Of a stretch of 64,000 nucleotides of DNA, positions 29,701 to 39,102 are shown piece after piece. The notes under the pieces are model-generated. The model was not told the origin of the DNA and ran no database searches. It was given only the letters and a program-made list of their open reading frames with translations. The translations under genes were made by a program, and so were the position numbers. Every line of letters begins with the position of its first letter. The first letter of the stretch is position 1. This DNA is from Angomonas deanei (Eukaryota > Euglenozoa > Kinetoplastea > Trypanosomatida > Trypanosomatidae), in NCBI GenBank assembly GCA_903995115.1, contig LR877146.1:186001-250000 (forward strand), read 5' to 3'.

Positions 29701-32548
29701 TTCCGGACAGAGTGGAGAGACCAGCAACGCCGGCTTCGGCAGCGTGATGGACCAGACGAGCACCATGAATCGCACGAACAACACTTCCAGACAGAGTGGT
29801 GAGACCAGCAACGCCGGCTTCGGCAGCGTGATGGACCAGACGAGCACCATGAACCGGACGAACAACACTTCCGGACAGAGTGGCGAGACCAGCAACGCCG
29901 GCTTCGGCAGCGTGATGGACCAGACGAGCACCATGAATCGCACGAACAACACTTCCGGACAGAGTGGCGAGACCAGCAACGCCGGCTTCGGCAGCGTGAT
30001 GGACCAGACGAGCACCATGAACCGGACGAACAACACTTCCGGACAGAGTGGCGAGACCAGCAACGCCGGCTTCGGTAGCGTGATGGAGGGCTCCCGCTTT
30101 CCGGAGGGTTCGTACTGCGGCACCCTTAACCCCAGTGACATCCGCAGTCGGAGCGACGCCGGCTTCGGTAGCGTGATGGACCAGACGAGCACCATGAACC
30201 GCACAGACAACACTTCCGGACAGAGTGGCGAGACCAGCAACGCCGGCTTCGGCAGCGTGATGGACCAGACGAGCACCATGAATCGCACGAACAACACTTC
30301 CAGACAGAGTGGCGAGACCAGCAACGCCGGCTTCGGTAGCGTGATGGACCAGACGAGCACCATGAATCGCACGAACAACACTTCCAGACAGAGCGGTGAA
30401 GGATACAGTGCGCTGATGAACAATACTATTGACACCTCTCGGCAGAGCGGTGAAGGATACAGTGCTTTGATGAACAATACTAATGACACTTCCCGACAGA
30501 GCGGTGAGGCGTACAGTGCGCTGATGAACAATACCAATGACACTTCTCGACAGAGCGGTGAGGGATACAGTGCGCTGATGAAAAATACCAATGACACTTC
30601 CCGACAGAGCGGTGAGGCGTACAGTGCGCTGATGAACAATACTATTGACACCTCTCGGCAGAGCGGTGAAGGATACAGTGCGCTGATGAACAATACTATT
30701 GACACCTCTCGGCAGAGCGGTGAAGGATACAGTGCTTTGATGAACAATACTAATGACACTTCCCGACAGAGCGGTGAGGCGTACAGTGCGCTGATGAACA
30801 ATACTATTGACACCTCTCGGCAGAGCGGTGAAGGATACAGTGCGCTGATGAACAATACTATTGACACCTCTCGGCAGAGCGGTGAAGGATACAGTGCTTT
30901 GATGAAGAATACCAATGACACCTCCCGACAGAGCGGTGAGGCGTACAGTGCGCTGATGAACAATACCAATGACACCTCCCGACAGAGCGGTGAGGCGTTC
31001 AGTGCGCTGATGAACAATACTATTGACACCTCTCGGCAGAGCGGTGAAGGATACAGTGCTTTGATGAACAATACTAATGACACTTCCCGACAGAGCGGTG
31101 AGGCGTACAGTGCGCTGATGAACAATACTATTGACACCTCTCGGCAGAGCGGTGAAGGATACAGTGCGCTGATGAACAATACTATTGACACCTCTCGGCA
31201 GAGCGGTGAAGGATACAGTGCTTTGATGAACAATACTAATGACACTTCCCGACAGAGCGGTGAGGCGTACAGTGCGCTGATGAACAATACCAATGACACC
31301 TCCCGACAGAGCGGTGAGGCGTTCAGTGCGCTGATGAAGAATACCAATGACACCTCCCGACAGAGCGGTGAGGCGTACAGTGCGCTGATGAAGAATACCA
31401 ATGACACCTCCCGACAGAGCGGTGAGGCGTACAGTGCGCTGATGAAGAAAACCAATGACACCTCCCGACAGAGCGGTGAGGCGTACAGTGCGCTGATGAA
31501 CAATACCAATGACACCTCCCGACAGAGCGGCGAAGGATACAGTGCGCTGATGAACAATACCAATGACACCTCCCGACAGAGCGGTGAGGCGTACAGTGCG
31601 CTGATGAAGAATACCAATGACACCTCCCGACAGAGCGGCGCTGCCGACAATGCACCTGTTGGACCAGACGAGTCAAGTCTGTACGCGTATTTTGGTTTTT
31701 CTCAGGAAAGCGGTACAACGAGCACGAACACCGTTCACCCAGGGGAGGAGCGAGTGACGATTATGGGTAGCTATGACCCGGACAGGGTGGCCGATAACTC
31801 CTGTTTTCTTCCCGGAATTTCCATACTGCAGACACCGAGCATTGTTCCCTCGGCGACAAGGCGTTCTTCACACCCGGACTCCAGGGGTACTGGCGAGAGG
31901 GCGAAGACGTTAAGGGAGCGCAGCGTTAACGTTTCCTACGGGGACAGCTATTTTAACTCTCCTACAAGGACAGACGTCCTCACCCGACAGAAGGATCTTT
32001 CCGTGTTGTATAACTTCCGACTGGACGGAAGTGACGCTAGCCGCGACAGTTTAAGCCTCTACCCCATAAAGAGCACCGCGAAAGGTGGTACTGTGTCACC
32101 TGACACCGTCACTGAGCGGGAGTTATCGCTGACACCCGTCAGCACAGCCGCACACAGTCCTCTTGAAACAAAGTCCCCCTTCACCGTTGTTTCAACACGC
32201 GACAATAGACGATTAGACTTTACCCCCGTCGCCCCAAAGCCTCTGGCCGCGACGGACTCCTCGTTGTGCGTGGCAAATATCGCAAAGAGTGCCAACCCCA
32301 CGGTCCAGCGTGGCGTGCAGCCGGTAGACCCCAAAACAGTACCTGTTAAAAAGAAAACCGTGCTTGACATTAGCGGGGTACCCTACGTGCCATCGCCCAA
32401 CACGTCCGACTATCAGGACAGACGCACGACGGCGAAGACCCTGAAGCAGAGAGAACTCATGATGGATCAGTGGGCGGCGCGGGGGTTAGTGCTGCAACGG
32501 AGAGAAAGGGAAGAGCAGATGAGGGAGGAGGGAATGCGTAAAGATTGA
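26747..32548 (+). CDS. Giant tandem-repeat protein (1933 residues)
   Basis: The unique N-terminal part (1-593) is disordered except for a helical segment at about 223-290 (LVDLLDNKCFTEEDILLEMEAL...ILPILAWYLLKSKF). Residues 594-1218 are 18 units of 28 residues (AGFGSVMDQTSTMNRT, then NNTSGQSGETSN), interspersed with four 31-residue variants (GFGSVMDGSRFPEGSYCG...). Residues 1219-1632 are 23 units of 18 residues (YSALMNNTNDTSRQSGE). The second unit shares the NTSxQSGE end of the first, so it probably arose from it. The C-terminal part ends in a charged helix (RREREEQMREEGMRKD). There is no signal peptide or membrane segment, so the many NxT/S sequons are probably unused. The product is unrecognised; a cytoskeletal or flagellar structural role is only inference. 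Confidence 0.85.
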   Translation: MPTVEASTPIRSGVKRNLSFNADIQSSMEQGVGKRLPDTISLPPSPGKELPTAMTIGDMKTVVNLYEEQSSTERIPLSSEERSPSSVPTTVPGYTDGMKLLPNTVVEVENLSLEDCAVDSPNGELFIHRERLEFCNSPSKNFNALQAKFEEIRTGFSFAPSASDTRSTPSKSRAPFPRPQSPQRTSLADTNVVVGTPVSKEHRTAADPVADRDTQRARDNPHLSELVDLLDNKCFTEEDILLEMEALRKRSMRTSAPFNKHILPILAWYLLKSKFTEEVADRYVAILREKILQSDGDDLVPESFLPQVNDKRRERRAVREELRENRVHHYPITPPRSLQASAAPSRVSSQVLKDSTNGRSRRETKYSMLDESSCLPTWPNENGEDRRQYDRLSQYTHDREGEERLREKQMDRTVLSVSLLSGDDKGQNQFRVKERRYSQDSAASLPDVSEIGNTASTDASYVNASVKQKKKGFYFNESARQDTPDFSHIPNATTALQNTYNADTTTTTHPTSDTQTHSHTTDASTNNTALAYSFGFTSQGTAASASMQDYSYGTAATLPSHNKTRTFSEHSAVDYTVFDRTILSATGTVDPSYVGFGSVMDQTSTMNRTNNTSGQSGETSNAGFGSVMDGSRFPEGSYCGTLNPSDIRSRSDAGFGSVMDQTSTMNRTNNTSGQSGETSNAGFGSVMDQTSTMNRTNNTSGQSGETSNAGFGSVMDGSRFPEGSYCGTLNPSDIRSRSDAGFGSVMDQTSTMNRTNNTSGQSGETSNAGFGSVMDQTSTMNRTNNTSGQSGETSNAGFGSVMEGSRFPEGSYCGTLNPSDIRSRSDAGFGSVMDQTSTMNRTDNTSGQSGETSNAGFGSVMDQTSTMNRTNNTSGQSGETNNAGFGSVMDQTSTMNRTNNTSGQSGETSNAGFGSVMDQTSTMNRTNNTSRQSGETSNAGFGSVMDQTSTMNRTNNTSGQSGETSNAGFGSVMDQTNTMNRTNNTSGQSGETSNAGFGSVMDQTSTMNRTNNTSRQSGETSNAGFGSVMDQTSTMNRTNNTSGQSGETSNAGFGSVMDQTSTMNRTNNTSGQSGETSNAGFGSVMDQTSTMNRTNNTSGQSGETSNAGFGSVMEGSRFPEGSYCGTLNPSDIRSRSDAGFGSVMDQTSTMNRTDNTSGQSGETSNAGFGSVMDQTSTMNRTNNTSRQSGETSNAGFGSVMDQTSTMNRTNNTSRQSGEGYSALMNNTIDTSRQSGEGYSALMNNTNDTSRQSGEAYSALMNNTNDTSRQSGEGYSALMKNTNDTSRQSGEAYSALMNNTIDTSRQSGEGYSALMNNTIDTSRQSGEGYSALMNNTNDTSRQSGEAYSALMNNTIDTSRQSGEGYSALMNNTIDTSRQSGEGYSALMKNTNDTSRQSGEAYSALMNNTNDTSRQSGEAFSALMNNTIDTSRQSGEGYSALMNNTNDTSRQSGEAYSALMNNTIDTSRQSGEGYSALMNNTIDTSRQSGEGYSALMNNTNDTSRQSGEAYSALMNNTNDTSRQSGEAFSALMKNTNDTSRQSGEAYSALMKNTNDTSRQSGEAYSALMKKTNDTSRQSGEAYSALMNNTNDTSRQSGEGYSALMNNTNDTSRQSGEAYSALMKNTNDTSRQSGAADNAPVGPDESSLYAYFGFSQESGTTSTNTVHPGEERVTIMGSYDPDRVADNSCFLPGISILQTPSIVPSATRRSSHPDSRGTGERAKTLRERSVNVSYGDSYFNSPTRTDVLTRQKDLSVLYNFRLDGSDASRDSLSLYPIKSTAKGGTVSPDTVTERELSLTPVSTAAHSPLETKSPFTVVSTRDNRRLDFTPVAPKPLAATDSSLCVANIAKSANPTVQRGVQPVDPKTVPVKKKTVLDISGVPYVPSPNTSDYQDRRTTAKTLKQRELMMDQWAARGLVLQRREREEQMREEGMRKD
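28526..30400 (+). repeat. 84-bp tandem repeats (18 units) with four 93-bp variants
   Basis: In-frame units encode 28 residues. Variant units of 93 bp begin at about 28610, 28871, 29132 and 30053. The nucleotide sequence is very uniform, including at synonymous sites, which points to recent amplification or conversion. Confidence 0.9.
30401..31642 (+). repeat. 54-bp tandem repeats (23 units)
   Basis: In-frame 18-residue units. A three-unit (162-bp) higher-order pattern (AYSALMNNTID, GYSALMNNTID, GYSALMNNTND) recurs at least three times. The 54-bp length follows exactly 23 times between the two coordinates. Confidence 0.9.
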
Positions 32549-32773
32549 CGTTTTTTTTTTTAATTTTTTGTTTTGTTTTTCATTATTCCTACGTTAGAAC
32601 ATCATACACCTCCGTACACTAGTACGCATAGATCAAACCATTAGATATTCCCTCCTTTTTTTTTTTTACTACTTCTGTTAAACCTACTTTTAGGGGTAGG
32701 AAAAATGTTTGTTTAACCTCTCGTTTCTTGAAGCTTTTTTCTTTTGGTTCACCCCTCACGTCCTATTTCCATC

Positions 32774-32788
32774 TTTTTTTTTTTTTAG
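32774..32788 (+). promoter_or_regulatory. Spliced-leader acceptor before 32826
   Basis: A 13-base T tract is followed immediately by AG at 32787-32788. The first ATG in frame is 32826; the upstream GTG at 32811 is not needed as a start. Confidence 0.6.
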
Positions 32789-32825
32789 TAAATTCTAGTC
32801 GATACATTTCGTGCCAACGGAATCA

Positions 32826-34673
32826 ATGACTTCCTACAAAGGCCAGGGAAAGGAGTCGTACGAATACGGCATGGAAAGCATGCTAAACTACACGCGTGAG
32901 TTAAATAAGGAGTACGACTTTGCCTCTTTGGGTCTGGACGGTTTAGACGAGGTGGACCCCTCTCCCCCGAAATACGCCTCCGGGTCGGCCTTTAAGCGTC
33001 CCATGCAGCACTTCTCGAACCCCCTCAAAGGAAAGAGAGACGCCGGGCGGGACGACGACCCTTTTTTGATGGACTTTTACGACGGCTACATGCTAAACCA
33101 AAACAGTAGTTTTCTCCACGTCGCAGAACCCCCACACAGCGAACAGAGCCCCGCACACAACCAGGCAAAGAAGAAGGAGCGGAAAAGGCTGCTCTCGCAG
33201 ACGAACGAGTACAGCATGATAAAGTACTGCGTGCCTGACGAAAAGGAGGCGAGCACGGGTACATCGGTGGAGGACGTGGTGGGAGGAGGCGGTGCCTCTA
33301 ACCATGCCACGGAGACAGCGGACCGCGGCATTTCTTGTCCCTACTCCATGGTGAGGCCGGTCCGTCGGAGTCAGGACAATGGGGCCGCTTCGCCCAGTAA
33401 AGAACAAGTGAAAAGCACACTGAATTCTTCCGTCCGCCGTAAATCAGACGGAGACGCCGGTTTGGTCAAACAGAACTACCTGTCTTCCATGTATCAAGAG
33501 GCGGGCGTGAATAGACGCAAAAAGAAGTCCGTGGCGAATGCGGATGTAAGCGTTTCCGGGATAGGGACCAGCTTAATCAACCGTAGTGCAACCCAACTCG
33601 ACGAGAGTAACTACTTCCGCCCGCGTAATAAGAGCGAGAACGACGTTGCCGTTAGCTTGATTAACCGCAATGCCACACAGCTAGACGAGAGTAGCTATTT
33701 CCCAAGGGGGAAGCGCGCCGCCGACACCGGGACGAGCTTCTCCGTGTACCCCTCTCAAATTCTGCGCGGTACCGCCCCATCCAACTATCACTTAAAGGGG
33801 AAAGGCAAACCGGGCGAGACGAACCCTCCCCCGCAGGAAAGCTCGTCGGACAGCGAGAATGGCGAGGAGTCGCGGGTGAATGCACGTCACAATGGAATTA
33901 GTATGTCCGACCGCTTCGGGGGAAGCATGCTTCCTACAATACGGAAGAGTGGCAAACCGACGAACGGCACCCTAAAACGGGTGGATAGTTCCTATCTGGA
34001 TGACAATGTTTCCTCTGAATCGTCACAGTTGGACATGGGCGACTCCTCCGAGGACGACGACGACACGTCGGATGAGGAGTCCGAAGACGACGACACCTCT
34101 GAGGAAAGCACTGTGAGGGAACTCGAGCCGAGGGCAATTAAGGTGGCCCCCACCGCCCAGCCGCGCCAGCCCAGACTACACCGCGTGGAGGCCCTCATCG
34201 CGAACAACCGCAACCAGTTCATGAACTTTTACCAAACCAATACCAACGCCTATTACCAAAACAAGGGGGCCCCCCAGATCGCCAACATTCGTCAAATGCC
34301 TGGCGCCGCTCCCGTTCCGTATCAGGTGAACATGAACCCCATGGTCAATCCCAACAATGTCGCGTATGGCAATAACATGAACGTCCCTGTCGGCGGCCCT
34401 TCAGCGCCGCCGGCGGAGAAACCTCCCGCCGCCCGTCGCATGACACCGCAGCAGTTTCGCACCTACCGCGCCATCCCCTACAAGGAGCGCATGACGATTC
34501 AGCCAGACCCCGACGGCCCTATTCTCACGGAGCCCTACCCATTTGACGATATGTCCGAGTACGTCTTTGGCATGACACTAGAGTCGGTAGCGCGTGTCGT
34601 GCGGTCCCCCGATGAGGCGCAGCTGGAGGCGTACGACAGGTTTTTGGAAAGAAAGAAGAGAAAAAGTTCGTGA
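32826..34673 (+). CDS. VDSP-family disordered protein 1
   Basis: The 615-residue product is unrecognised. N-terminal tyrosine-rich part; DPFLMDFYDGYML near residue 76 resembles the YDDFLF motif of later genes. YSMIKYCVP and YSMVRPVRR correspond to the YSMVP motif of neighbours. A 20-residue internal duplication (SLINRSATQLDESNYF and SLINRNATQLDESSYF) lies near 250-300. An acidic run (about 400-430) is followed by an Asn/Pro/Met-rich part and a conserved C-terminal block (PDPDGPILTEPYPFDDMSEY, then VARVVRSPDEAQ) equivalent to the MSHMITF...VDSPVR block of other members. There is no acylation signal or membrane segment. It is the first member of the long paralogue cluster. Confidence 0.75.
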   Translation: MTSYKGQGKESYEYGMESMLNYTRELNKEYDFASLGLDGLDEVDPSPPKYASGSAFKRPMQHFSNPLKGKRDAGRDDDPFLMDFYDGYMLNQNSSFLHVAEPPHSEQSPAHNQAKKKERKRLLSQTNEYSMIKYCVPDEKEASTGTSVEDVVGGGGASNHATETADRGISCPYSMVRPVRRSQDNGAASPSKEQVKSTLNSSVRRKSDGDAGLVKQNYLSSMYQEAGVNRRKKKSVANADVSVSGIGTSLINRSATQLDESNYFRPRNKSENDVAVSLINRNATQLDESSYFPRGKRAADTGTSFSVYPSQILRGTAPSNYHLKGKGKPGETNPPPQESSSDSENGEESRVNARHNGISMSDRFGGSMLPTIRKSGKPTNGTLKRVDSSYLDDNVSSESSQLDMGDSSEDDDDTSDEESEDDDTSEESTVRELEPRAIKVAPTAQPRQPRLHRVEALIANNRNQFMNFYQTNTNAYYQNKGAPQIANIRQMPGAAPVPYQVNMNPMVNPNNVAYGNNMNVPVGGPSAPPAEKPPAARRMTPQQFRTYRAIPYKERMTIQPDPDGPILTEPYPFDDMSEYVFGMTLESVARVVRSPDEAQLEAYDRFLERKKRKSS

Positions 34674-35067
34674 CGGAGACAAGGCGTCTTATACTCCATG
34701 AAAATAAAAACAGACAACAACAACACAGTTCATGTAGATGTTTTTTTGTATGTCTGTGCGTTTCCACCCATTTTCCTCATTGTTATATGTTTGTTGAATT
34801 TACATTCTTGTTGTTTTTTTCCCCGTTTGTTTGTTTGTGTTTGTTTTCCAATTTTCCAATGTCACAATAATATTTTGTCGTTGCCGTTGTAGAGCCGTCA
34901 TCTTCCTTCCGTGTTTATATTGTGTTGTGTTCGTTTTGTGTGCCTTTCTATCATTTACTCTTTCTCACTTTGCTTAATTGTCTCTAGAGTTTTTTTTTTT
35001 TTTATCGGTCTGTTTACTATTTTTTTCTTTTTTTTTATCAGTGTATAGGCGCACTGCAGTGTAATTG
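34674..35067 (+). other. Intergenic region, T-rich
   Basis: It contains TTTG-type repeats near 34830-34860, T tracts at 34991-35003 and 35020-35037, and acceptor AGs at 35040-35041 and 35047-35048 before the ATG at 35068. No gene is supported. Confidence 0.55.
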
Positions 35068-36714
35068 ATGTTGAAGTGGGCTAAATCCAAGTATGGTGGA
35101 ACGTCGAACGATACGAAAAACAGCAAAAAAGATAGTGGCAGCTGCAAACCACCCAATGACGCGTGTGTGCACGGCGCAATGACTCCGAGTAAGCTACAAT
35201 TGCTGAAGGAGTCTAGCAACGTGTACCCTGAAGACAGGGAGGCGGCCGGTGCCCCCAATCGCCGTCTGTCCGACGAGACCGGACAGGTTAGTTATGCCTA
35301 TAGTTTCCACTCCGCCGAGAAAGGAGAGAAATCGCTGCAACAGAGCGGTCGACGCAACTCCAAGTATCGGCAAGAGGAGGGGTTCGACGACGAGGATGAG
35401 TACGACCTACTCCCAGATGACATGAAGAAGGTGACGGCCGCCACTCGCCACCGTGCGGCACCCGGTACGGAAGGCACACGAGAGCGGTGCAACTCGGCCC
35501 TCAGTATGAACAGTTTGTCGGCGTCCAAGGGTCTTGTCGCGGCGGATGGCAGTGAACGGGCCATGCGGCGGCACAGTAGTACGGCGCAGGTTTATGCGAA
35601 CAATACGTCCCACTTTCACATTCGTCGAGAGTCTAGCAGCGCCATGAATGGTAGCGTAGCACACCTCAAAAAAGGAAATAGCAACGTTGGCGGGGCGTCT
35701 TTTTTTCAGTTTCAGGAGGGCTCCGAGGAAGGTTCCTTCTACGACTCGCTGGGTGAAACCAACGGCAACAACGAAGAACGGACCGCCACCACCGACACCG
35801 ACGGCAGCGGAGACAGCCGCGGGGCCAACACCACCCGCGTGGTGAGCGCCTCCACCCGCCAGGAAGACGACAGCGACGACGATGACGTTGTGTTCTGCGA
35901 GCCACCACACCACGGAGGACAGGAGGAGGACGACGACGACGGTGCGATGTCGTGCTTTAGCGAATTCGACGACGTAGAGAGCAATCACGTCGTTCGAGGC
36001 GAGAGCACGGTGAACTACCTCATGACGAACAAGAATGGGTCGGTGATGGGGGTGAGTGGTTTTTGGAAGACAAAGAGTCTAGGCACCACCGTGTGGACCA
36101 AGGTATTAGAAAACAACGAGAACAGCAGGAGCGACCTAGAGGTTCCCGAGAGTCGGAACCTCCGCCCGGTCCCCTCCCTCTTCAACCTGGGAGGTGACGG
36201 GGAGAGCCACGGCATGTACTCGGACGAGGAGGACAGTGATGAAGAGGCGGTGGAAGTAGAGCCATCGTCGGATGTGGCGACGCGGGTGCTGTCGCCCCCC
36301 AGTCGGGCGCCACAGTCCGCCAACCCCCGGCAGCAGCTGTACCGTCAGCAGATGGACCAGCGTGTCCAGGAGGCCCCGCCAGCAGAGGACCTCCGAGAGT
36401 ACTACCAACGGCTACAGTGGATGCGGCACCGACAGCGCAATCCCACCCCTAATATCTACGGCCCAAAGATACCGTTCAAGATGGATACCCGTCCCTCCTA
36501 CATGGTGTTTCAGTTTGACATGAGTACCATTCCACACGTCGACAGCCCGCGAGAGGTGCCACTGCCGGTCCCCACCTCCACAGACAATGTGGTGGAGGTA
36601 CCAGTGGAAAAGAAGCCGATCGTGCGGAGGAGTAAGGCAAAGGAGAAGGTGGAGAAAAAGACGCGTAGTGAACCCAAAAACCGTTCCAAATCTCGAAGGT
36701 CTAAAAAACACTGA
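35068..36714 (+). CDS. VDSP-family disordered protein 2
   Basis: The 548-residue product starts at ATG 35068 (a TTG one codon earlier is not a start). It has a Lys-rich N-terminus, YAYSFHSAEK near residue 76, basic RRxS-type sites, and several acidic runs (for example DDSDDDDVVF and EEDDDDGAMS). The C-terminal block YMVFQFDMSTIPHVDSPREV (about 477-500) matches the family's VDSP block. The end is very basic (about residues 515-548, Lys/Arg/Ser). No domain of known function is seen. It is a member of the tandem cluster because of the VDSP block and position. Confidence 0.75.
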   Translation: MLKWAKSKYGGTSNDTKNSKKDSGSCKPPNDACVHGAMTPSKLQLLKESSNVYPEDREAAGAPNRRLSDETGQVSYAYSFHSAEKGEKSLQQSGRRNSKYRQEEGFDDEDEYDLLPDDMKKVTAATRHRAAPGTEGTRERCNSALSMNSLSASKGLVAADGSERAMRRHSSTAQVYANNTSHFHIRRESSSAMNGSVAHLKKGNSNVGGASFFQFQEGSEEGSFYDSLGETNGNNEERTATTDTDGSGDSRGANTTRVVSASTRQEDDSDDDDVVFCEPPHHGGQEEDDDDGAMSCFSEFDDVESNHVVRGESTVNYLMTNKNGSVMGVSGFWKTKSLGTTVWTKVLENNENSRSDLEVPESRNLRPVPSLFNLGGDGESHGMYSDEEDSDEEAVEVEPSSDVATRVLSPPSRAPQSANPRQQLYRQQMDQRVQEAPPAEDLREYYQRLQWMRHRQRNPTPNIYGPKIPFKMDTRPSYMVFQFDMSTIPHVDSPREVPLPVPTSTDNVVEVPVEKKPIVRRSKAKEKVEKKTRSEPKNRSKSRRSKKH

Positions 36715-37188
36715 AGATGTATTCCGTTTTTTTTTTTTTTCATTTATTTACCATCATATCATATTTTCCCCTCTCTTTTTAGCACAGCGCGCATAGCTAC
36801 CAAAATAACAATAAACCAAAAATGTAAATATATAATAAGTAAAAAAAAAAGTACCATTCTTTTGTTCTGGTAAATTAACGAATTTTATGCTGGAGTGTTT
36901 TTTTAGTCAATATTATTTATTTTTTGTTCTGGTGAGACTGATCATTCATTTATTCTTTGTTGTTGAGAGAGAAAAAAAGCGTTAACTTTGTATGAAAATG
37001 AATGATCGCAGTACTGCGCGTCAAGTGTGATGCGGTTTAGGTTATCATGGTGTTTTAGATTCTTTCTTTCCTTACTTTTTCCAGCGAAAAGGGACCGCAG
37101 TTGGGGAGTAGAATCACACACCCAGCGATACGACGGACATCTAGTATTTTTTTTTTTTTTTAACCCGTCTGTTCGATTTACAGTTCCC
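36715..37188 (+). other. Intergenic region
   Basis: AT-rich. A T tract at 37147-37161 and TTTACAG (AG at 37182-37183) precede the ATG at 37189. An open frame beginning at 37027 reads through this tract and is rejected as the start. Confidence 0.6.
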
Positions 37189-39102
37189 ATGCACCATTTG
37201 TTTAAGGGCGTAAAGGGTAAATTTACGTCAAAAAACAAGTCGCCCGTCAAACGTGACACCTCCGCGGAGGTGAAGGCGGAGCGGGACAAGCTTTACGAGG
37301 CAGCGAAACACTACAACAAGGATATGGGTGACACGGGGAACGACCTGCCGCAGACCCGCGGTGGTACGACAGGGAATGGGACAACCGCTCCATCTACAGA
37401 GAATCCACTTCGCGGAAATGTAGCAGCACGTGTGGAAACACCCGACGATACGCCGCAGGAAGAGAAGCGTCCTGTGGAGAATAATGCGGAAAGTGTCCGC
37501 TACTCTATCTTTGCCAGCAGCTTTTTTGCCGACCACGGCGGCGACGCAAACGCGGCGTCCACCTGTAGTAGCGACAATGTAGTCGTGGGCAGCTCGTCCC
37601 GCAGAAACACCACGAGTGCGCTGCCACCTGCGCCACCGGCAGCAGTCGACGGGGAGCATAGCGAGGACGAGTTGGAAAGTCGGTTTAAGCGCCTCATCTC
37701 TAGTGCGAACCGACCTTCGAGTTCGTCGAATCACTCAGCCGCTGTCTCGGATACAACGGGTGCCTATTCGATGGTGCCAGTGGCGCGGTACAACAGGGAG
37801 AAGCCCACCGAGAGCAACGCCACCAGCAGTGGACCGACCACCGCTCTACCCCGTCCCACCGCGGCCAAACGGGAGGGAGATCCTCCCCTCTACTCCATGG
37901 TGCCCCCTGCGAGAGCGAGGGAAAACAGTGCGTCCAGCGACAGGGAAACCACGGCACAGCCATCCAAGAAAGTAGAGAAGAGCGACAAGGCAAAGTCGCC
38001 TGTGGCCGACAAGTCCAAAAAGGGAGTGGCTGGCTTAAAGGATAATATACGAACCAAATTAGGGATGAAGGAAGGGAAGGCAGAAAAGCCGGCGGAAACG
38101 GCACCCCCAAGCCCTGAGAAAGGGGAAGAAGTCCCGGCTAGTCACCTGCGGCGAACGGCACAGCCCAATACGGCGCAGTGGGAGTACGTGACGCTCTTCT
38201 TGTCCAAAGCGAAGCGCAACATGGAAACCAAGGTTAGAGAGTCGCGCTGTAACCGCCCCATCCAGAATGAAGCGGCGACTGAGCAGGCCGAGGCCCCACC
38301 GGAGAGTATCTTTTCGTATTCTTTCAGCGGAAGTACCCTCACCGACGACGAGGGCAACCCCATCCGCCCGCCGACCCCAACGACACTAGGGTTGATGGAT
38401 CCTCAAAGCTCCTCCAGCAGTTCGCCGTGCGAGGAGACGGAAGACGAAGACGGCGGAGAGGAAAGTTTTAACATGGACTTTTACCAGGAAGGCAGCCATC
38501 GCTCTTCCTCCGCCTCCCGTGATGCAAATAGTGAACGGTTTTTTAGTGTCGTGAAGCGGGACCGGGCTGCCCAAGAACACCAGCAGCAAGAACAACAGAA
38601 GCGATTGGCGGAGAAGCAAATGGCCTATCTGCGCCGGGAGCGGGAGGAGCACATTCGTAACATGGCGAAGCAGGACATTCGTAGAGGTCCTGCAGCCAAC
38701 CCTCCGCAAACGGGTAGATGGGTAATGACTCCACTCGCCACTCCTGCAGTTCCACCGGGGTACACCCCTCAGCCGCCGCCCGCCCAACCCGCTCAACAAC
38801 AGTACCATCGGTATAATGCGGCGGAAGGGCAACCGACTTCGCCGAAAGCCCCGCAACGGAAAAAGTACGTGCCCGTCGCTTCCCACTTGCCACCACCGCC
38901 CGCCAAGGTACGGGGTACAACCCTAAATTTTGTCCCACGGCACCCGGTGCCATGCCCGCAGCCCGACCTGAACGGACCGGATGTGTTGCCACCAGACGAT
39001 GAACCAGACATGTCCCATATGGTGACGTTCCGGTATAGGGATATTCGTACCGTAGACAGTCCCGTTCGGAAACGGAAGCCAAAGCATCGTTCAAAAAGTT
39101 GA
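37189..39102 (+). CDS. VDSP-family protein 3 (QWEYV and MSHM block)
   Basis: The 637-residue product starts six bases after the acceptor AG (37182-37183). It has a basic N-terminus (MHHLFKGVKGKFTSKNK), YSIFASSFF near 105, two YSMVP motifs (about 194 and 231), a Lys-rich linker, QWEYVTLFLSKAKR at about 330, a DDEGNPIRPPTP element, FNMDFYQEG and RFFSVVKRD. A Gln/Glu-rich coiled segment (about 460-490) follows. The C-terminal block at 574-626 contains LPPPPAKVRGTTLNFVP, MSHMVTFRYRDIR and TVDSPVRKR. All these elements recur in the same order in the genes at 39291 and 43111, which makes the three clear paralogues. The function is unknown. Confidence 0.8.
   Translation: MHHLFKGVKGKFTSKNKSPVKRDTSAEVKAERDKLYEAAKHYNKDMGDTGNDLPQTRGGTTGNGTTAPSTENPLRGNVAARVETPDDTPQEEKRPVENNAESVRYSIFASSFFADHGGDANAASTCSSDNVVVGSSSRRNTTSALPPAPPAAVDGEHSEDELESRFKRLISSANRPSSSSNHSAAVSDTTGAYSMVPVARYNREKPTESNATSSGPTTALPRPTAAKREGDPPLYSMVPPARARENSASSDRETTAQPSKKVEKSDKAKSPVADKSKKGVAGLKDNIRTKLGMKEGKAEKPAETAPPSPEKGEEVPASHLRRTAQPNTAQWEYVTLFLSKAKRNMETKVRESRCNRPIQNEAATEQAEAPPESIFSYSFSGSTLTDDEGNPIRPPTPTTLGLMDPQSSSSSSPCEETEDEDGGEESFNMDFYQEGSHRSSSASRDANSERFFSVVKRDRAAQEHQQQEQQKRLAEKQMAYLRREREEHIRNMAKQDIRRGPAANPPQTGRWVMTPLATPAVPPGYTPQPPPAQPAQQQYHRYNAAEGQPTSPKAPQRKKYVPVASHLPPPPAKVRGTTLNFVPRHPVPCPQPDLNGPDVLPPDDEPDMSHMVTFRYRDIRTVDSPVRKRKPKHRSKS

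Noticed and set aside
28526-31642. Possible CRISPR-like array
   Set aside because: The repeats are contiguous, in frame and coding, with no unique spacers, and the genome is eukaryotic.
28468-31650. 1060-codon open frame on the minus strand
   Set aside because: It lies wholly over the 84-bp and 54-bp in-frame repeats. Because repeat lengths are multiples of three, one stop-free unit makes the whole antisense strand open. It has no acceptor, and all other genes are on the + strand.
37027-37188. Upstream extension of the 37189 gene with a hydrophobic stretch resembling a signal anchor
   Set aside because: The hydrophobic residues are poly-Phe from the T tract before the acceptor at 37182-37183. 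Similar false extensions occur at 43030, 46177, 47700, 52728, 56073 and 62546.
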